Positions 46,288 through 48,977 of a stretch of DNA of 48,977 nucleotides are shown here, one piece after another. The stretch spans positions 1 through 48,977 of the forward strand of contig CALXME010000006.1 in NCBI GenBank assembly GCA_944389395.1. The letters are read 5' to 3'. The notes beneath the pieces are model-generated. The model ran no database searches, was not told the origin of the DNA, and saw only the letters and a list, made by a program, of their open reading frames with translations. Position 1 is the stretch's first letter, and each line of letters starts with the position of its first letter. This stretch comes from an uncultured Clostridia bacterium (GTDB lineage Bacteria; Bacillota; Clostridia; TANB77; CAG-508). The position numbers and the translations under genes are program-made.

Positions 46288-47541
46288 TTATTTGTTTGTT
46301 TTTATTTCAAATGGGATTTGATAATATATATGTACTCTTTTTGAAACCACAAAATATGTACTCCAAATTACCATATATGCAAGATTTGCTAAAATAGATA
46401 TAGATTCTTGAAGATAGTATTGTGTCATATAAAAAGTTTGAGAATCATTTAAAGAAATAATTATTCTTATAATACTACTCAAAATATTTATTATTCCCAT
46501 TATAATCAATATTTTCTCTATTCTTTTTGGTGTTTTTATTTCTTTCTTTTTTAATAGTAAAAACATTATTCCTATTATTAATAATAAGGTAGCTATGTTT
46601 TCTATATAAAAGATAATTTTAAATGTAATCTGTTCTAATTCATTGAAAGAACTAAAACTATTTAGAGAATTAAGTACTGTTAATCCTAATGTCACAATAA
46701 ATATTAATAAAAACCCACCCATTTTTTGATATTCTTTTTTCTCTTTTTCTTCTATTTTTATAGCTTTTTTTGGATAAGTTTTTCTTTCTATAATCCCTAA
46801 GATAATAATAGCAAGCCCTATAACTCCATAAGCTACAAATGTCCTTACTAGAGCTGTTTGTTCATCTTTTTCTATTTTTTCGATATCAAATGTTATTGAT
46901 TCTATCGTTTGATTAATTTCTGTATCATCTAATTCTTTATTCAAATATCTGAATGTGATAGCTACTAGTCTTTTGGCTACAACAGTATAATAAGTTGCTA
47001 TATTCATAGTTCCTTTATCTATTTCTTGGTGTGATATTGCTACCATATATACATTTTTATTTTGACTTTTTATTATTTTAGTTTCATCAAAAGTTACTTC
47101 TTCTGTTGTTTCTTCTAATTCTTGAAAAAAGTCTGTACTAACTTTATTTAACTCTTCTTCTGATATAGATGATAAATTACCTATTTTTTCTGTTCCTGCA
47201 CTTCTAGATACCATAACAACAAATTCTTTGCTAAAGCTATTTTCATCTATTGAATCTACAGCATCAAATACAATTCCTAATTGTGCAAAATTTGCTTTAG
47301 CAGATGTTAAATCTTTTACTTTTTCATCTCCAGTTTCTAATCCATGTACAACATCATACATATCTTTATTGACTTTAAATTTCATTCCAATGGAATCAAT
47401 AGAAACTTCCTTTACATTATTTTCCGCTTCTCCTAATAAATTTATTGTTTTATTTTCATCTGAAATTTGGGCTGTAGCCCAACTATTGGTAGTTATAGTT
47501 ATTAATATCATTATTATAATAATTAAAATACTCTTTTTCAA
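46288..47541 (-). CDS. Exported/membrane protein with C-terminal DUF2569-like domain
   Basis: 417 residues. The start is TTG with AGAGGTG upstream. A signal peptide (about 1-24) is followed by an extracytoplasmic alpha/beta domain (about 35-225), then a transmembrane helix (about 230-252) and four more helices (about 272-400). The helix block begins KMGGFLLIFIVTLGLTVLNS and ends WSTYFVVSKRVHIYY, which resembles DUF2569 membrane domains. Function unknown. It is followed by the acidic coiled-coil gene. Confidence 0.65.
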   Translation of the reverse strand: MKKSILIIIIMILITITTNSWATAQISDENKTINLLGEAENNVKEVSIDSIGMKFKVNKDMYDVVHGLETGDEKVKDLTSAKANFAQLGIVFDAVDSIDENSFSKEFVVMVSRSAGTEKIGNLSSISEEELNKVSTDFFQELEETTEEVTFDETKIIKSQNKNVYMVAISHQEIDKGTMNIATYYTVVAKRLVAITFRYLNKELDDTEINQTIESITFDIEKIEKDEQTALVRTFVAYGVIGLAIIILGIIERKTYPKKAIKIEEKEKKEYQKMGGFLLIFIVTLGLTVLNSLNSFSSFNELEQITFKIIFYIENIATLLLIIGIMFLLLKKKEIKTPKRIEKILIIMGIINILSSIIRIIISLNDSQTFYMTQYYLQESISILANLAYMVIWSTYFVVSKRVHIYYQIPFEIKTNK

Positions 47542-47648
47542 TATTCTTGCACCTCTTACTTTCTAATTTTAACTTTTCCAAATCTTCTTTTTTATAAAAC
47601 ATAATTTTTTATGTGCTTAGTCAATACCATAATAAACACATTTCTTAT

Positions 47649-47676
47649 AAAAACAATTCTTGAAACTTGTTTTTTG
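47649..47676 (-). terminator. Weak terminator after the HAD gene
   Basis: AAAAACAA/TTGTTTTT arms with a 12-nt loop on the minus strand after the stop at 47692. The stem is AT-only apart from one pair per arm. Confidence 0.3.
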
Positions 47677-47691
47677 TCCCCACTAATATTT

Positions 47692-48276
47692 TTATTTGTT
47701 TTCTATCTCCTTTATATATCTATATATTTCTCCCCAATTGTATAATACTTTAATGTATTTATTTTCTTCTAAATCATATGATGGTGCATCTTTCAAATAT
47801 ATCGTTTTTATTTTTGAGTTTGCAATACTCTCACAATTTTTACAAAAATCATCAATCATAATCTCTATATTTTCTTTTTTGCATACTTCTGCTTTATTTT
47901 CGGTTGCCCAATAATATTTATCAAATATGTCCATTCCACTTTCTTTTAATCTTTCCTCTGTTATTTTTATCATATCTTTGTTTATTCCGCCTCTAGCAGT
48001 GATAAGTATTAAACTATTTCCTTCTTCTTTTAACAACTTTAATATTCTTTTTACTCCTGGCATAAAATTTGATTCTTCTATAATTTGTTTATGATATTTT
48101 TTCAAGAAATCTTCTGTTTCCTTTTGTGTCCATTGAAATCTATCTTGAAATTTTAATTTTCTATTATCTGTTTTGCTATTTTGCTTCAAATCTATCATAT
48201 CAAATATCTCTGAATATACTCTAAATTCTTTTTCTGAATCAAATACTACTCCATCTAAATCTATACCTATTCTCAT
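47692..48276 (-). CDS. HAD-superfamily phosphatase, 5'-nucleotidase-like
   Basis: 194 residues. HAD motif I is DLDGVVFDSE (nucleophile and acid Asp, residues 5 and 7), motif II is in LILITARGG, Lys in ENKAEV and motif IV in IMIDDF. The helical cap sits between motifs I and II. The layout matches the NT5C/deoxyribonucleotidase-like group and bacterial YqfW-type proteins. The substrate is inferred only by family. AGAGGTG precedes the ATG, 13 nt after the stop of a short HAD-like fragment. Confidence 0.82.
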   Translation of the reverse strand: MRIGIDLDGVVFDSEKEFRVYSEIFDMIDLKQNSKTDNRKLKFQDRFQWTQKETEDFLKKYHKQIIEESNFMPGVKRILKLLKEEGNSLILITARGGINKDMIKITEERLKESGMDIFDKYYWATENKAEVCKKENIEIMIDDFCKNCESIANSKIKTIYLKDAPSYDLEENKYIKVLYNWGEIYRYIKEIENK

Positions 48277-48289
48277 ACTCTTACACCTC

Positions 48290-48460
48290 TTACTTTCTTT
48301 TTACACTATATTCTTTTTCTGCTTCTTTTATTAAATCTTGCCTATATTGACTATGCAATTGTTCAAAATCAACTTTTCCTAAAAATTCTACTAGGAACCC
48401 TGAAAATCTTCCTATTGCAATAACTTCATCCATATCAATCATAATAGATTTTTTACTCAA
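48290..48460 (-). CDS. Short HAD-like N-terminal fragment
   Basis: 56 residues from a TTG start with AAGGGGG upstream. The start of the sequence, KKSIMIDMDEVIAIGRFSGF, looks like motif I of a HAD phosphatase of the same type as the neighbouring gene, and the following segment like the beginning of its cap domain. It then stops, without motifs II-IV. It may be a truncated duplicate, a decayed gene or a small regulatory protein. It lies between the Nudix and the HAD genes with tight spacing, so it is probably translated. Confidence 0.5.
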   Translation of the reverse strand: MSKKSIMIDMDEVIAIGRFSGFLVEFLGKVDFEQLHSQYRQDLIKEAEKEYSVKRK

Positions 48461-48474
48461 TTTTTTATCCCCCT

Positions 48475-48879
48475 TTATTTATTTTTATATATTTCTACTT
48501 GTTGAACCATATGACCTATATTACCTTCGCCTGCAAATTTATCTATATCAAAGAAATTTTCTTTTTTGTCCATCCAATAAAGTTTATTTATTTCTTCTAT
48601 TAATTTTACATCTTTATTTAGTTTCCCTGCATATACTTCTAATTCCATATCTGAGACTTTATATTGAAAATTCATTATATTTGTCAAAACAATATCTTTA
48701 TTTGTTATTCCTGTCTCTTCTTGTAATTCTCTATATGCTGCATGCACTTCATCTTCGTTTTGCTCTACTTTGCCACCAACTAAATTAAATTTTCCTTTAT
48801 ATGGTTCTTTTTCTCTTTTACACATAAGAATTTTATCTTCTTTTTGGTTATATACTAATATTACATTTAATTTTTTCAT
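48475..48879 (-). CDS. Nudix hydrolase (MutT-like)
   Basis: 134 residues. The Nudix box is complete: G-KVEQN-E-DEVHAAY-RELQEETGI. The N-terminal strand (NVILVYNQKEDKILMCKRE) is typical. It hydrolyses nucleoside diphosphates linked to another group, possibly oxidised nucleotides; the substrate is not determinable. AAGGAG precedes the ATG. Together with the HAD genes it may form a small nucleotide-housekeeping group. Confidence 0.92.
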   Translation of the reverse strand: MKKLNVILVYNQKEDKILMCKREKEPYKGKFNLVGGKVEQNEDEVHAAYRELQEETGITNKDIVLTNIMNFQYKVSDMELEVYAGKLNKDVKLIEEINKLYWMDKKENFFDIDKFAGEGNIGHMVQQVEIYKNK

Positions 48880-48977
48880 TATTTTACTCCTTAATTTTCA
48901 CTATCTATTACAACTCTTTCTAAATCTATTCCTTTTTTATTCTTATAATTCTTTATGTTTATTTTATATCACAAATC

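Noticed and set aside
48885..48969. Open frame at the right edge, ending IDLERVVIDSEN
   Set aside because: It has no start codon within the window after the last stop; it may be the end of a decayed gene but cannot be supported.

Overview
The window is AT-rich (roughly 28% G+C by eye) DNA of a low-GC Gram-positive bacterium. It looks like an uncultured gut-type member of the Clostridia. This rests on the bacterial code with strong AGGAGG-type ribosome sites, frequent TTG starts, a cell-wall sortase/LPXTG system, a LysM lysozyme, BlaI/BlaR1, RelA and a clostridial-order fatty-acid operon. I could not assign a genus. Almost all genes lie on the minus strand, so in transcription order the window reads from right to left.

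Layout by coordinate. 1-400: partial tRNA-Leu and a long structured hairpin. 406-5404: lysozyme, a large unknown protein broken by a frameshift, a polysaccharide deacetylase and a small membrane protein. 5428-9760: MetG, then signal peptidase/BlaI/BlaR1. 9955-10890: a plus-strand unknown gene. 10986-12274: thioredoxin and thioredoxin reductase. 12461-15034: a YcxB-like protein and a class B PBP broken by a frameshift. 15108-21169: HisS, an MBL hydrolase, RelA and RecJ. 21502-30920: FASII operon in transcription order fabH-fabD-fabG-fabF-accB-fabZ-accC-accD-accA-fabI, interrupted by one plus-strand small gene. 31064-36069: dockerin protein, cohesin-LPXTG anchor, sortase and an XRE regulator with a clear operator. 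36125-39922: a WG-repeat protein, Tgt and QueA. 39977-48879: a metallopeptidase-like protein, a GT2 glycosyltransferase, three unknown proteins, a HAD phosphatase, a HAD fragment and a Nudix hydrolase.

Main discovery candidate. Three genes (fabH, a class B PBP and a large unknown gene) are each split by one extra nucleotide, and in all three the zero-frame codon at the break is CGG. Skipping the C restores a glycine codon (GGA, GGA, GGT) and a full-length protein. I checked the frame of every CCG trinucleotide I could find on the plus strand. These three are the only in-frame CGG codons I found in any minus-strand gene. This fits an unassigned or slow CGG codon decoded by +1 frameshifting. 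The one counter-example is a plus-strand small gene at 26026 with an in-frame CGG. Sequencing artefact and true mutation are not excluded.

Other notable structure. A family of 25-nt palindromic repeats (core GGTTCCAGGTTTG) sits at six loci, always within about 12 nt after a stop codon inside operons. Two long hairpins share a 23-nt apical sequence but have unrelated, internally paired stems. A compact sortase/cohesin/dockerin surface module appears to be controlled by its divergent XRE regulator.
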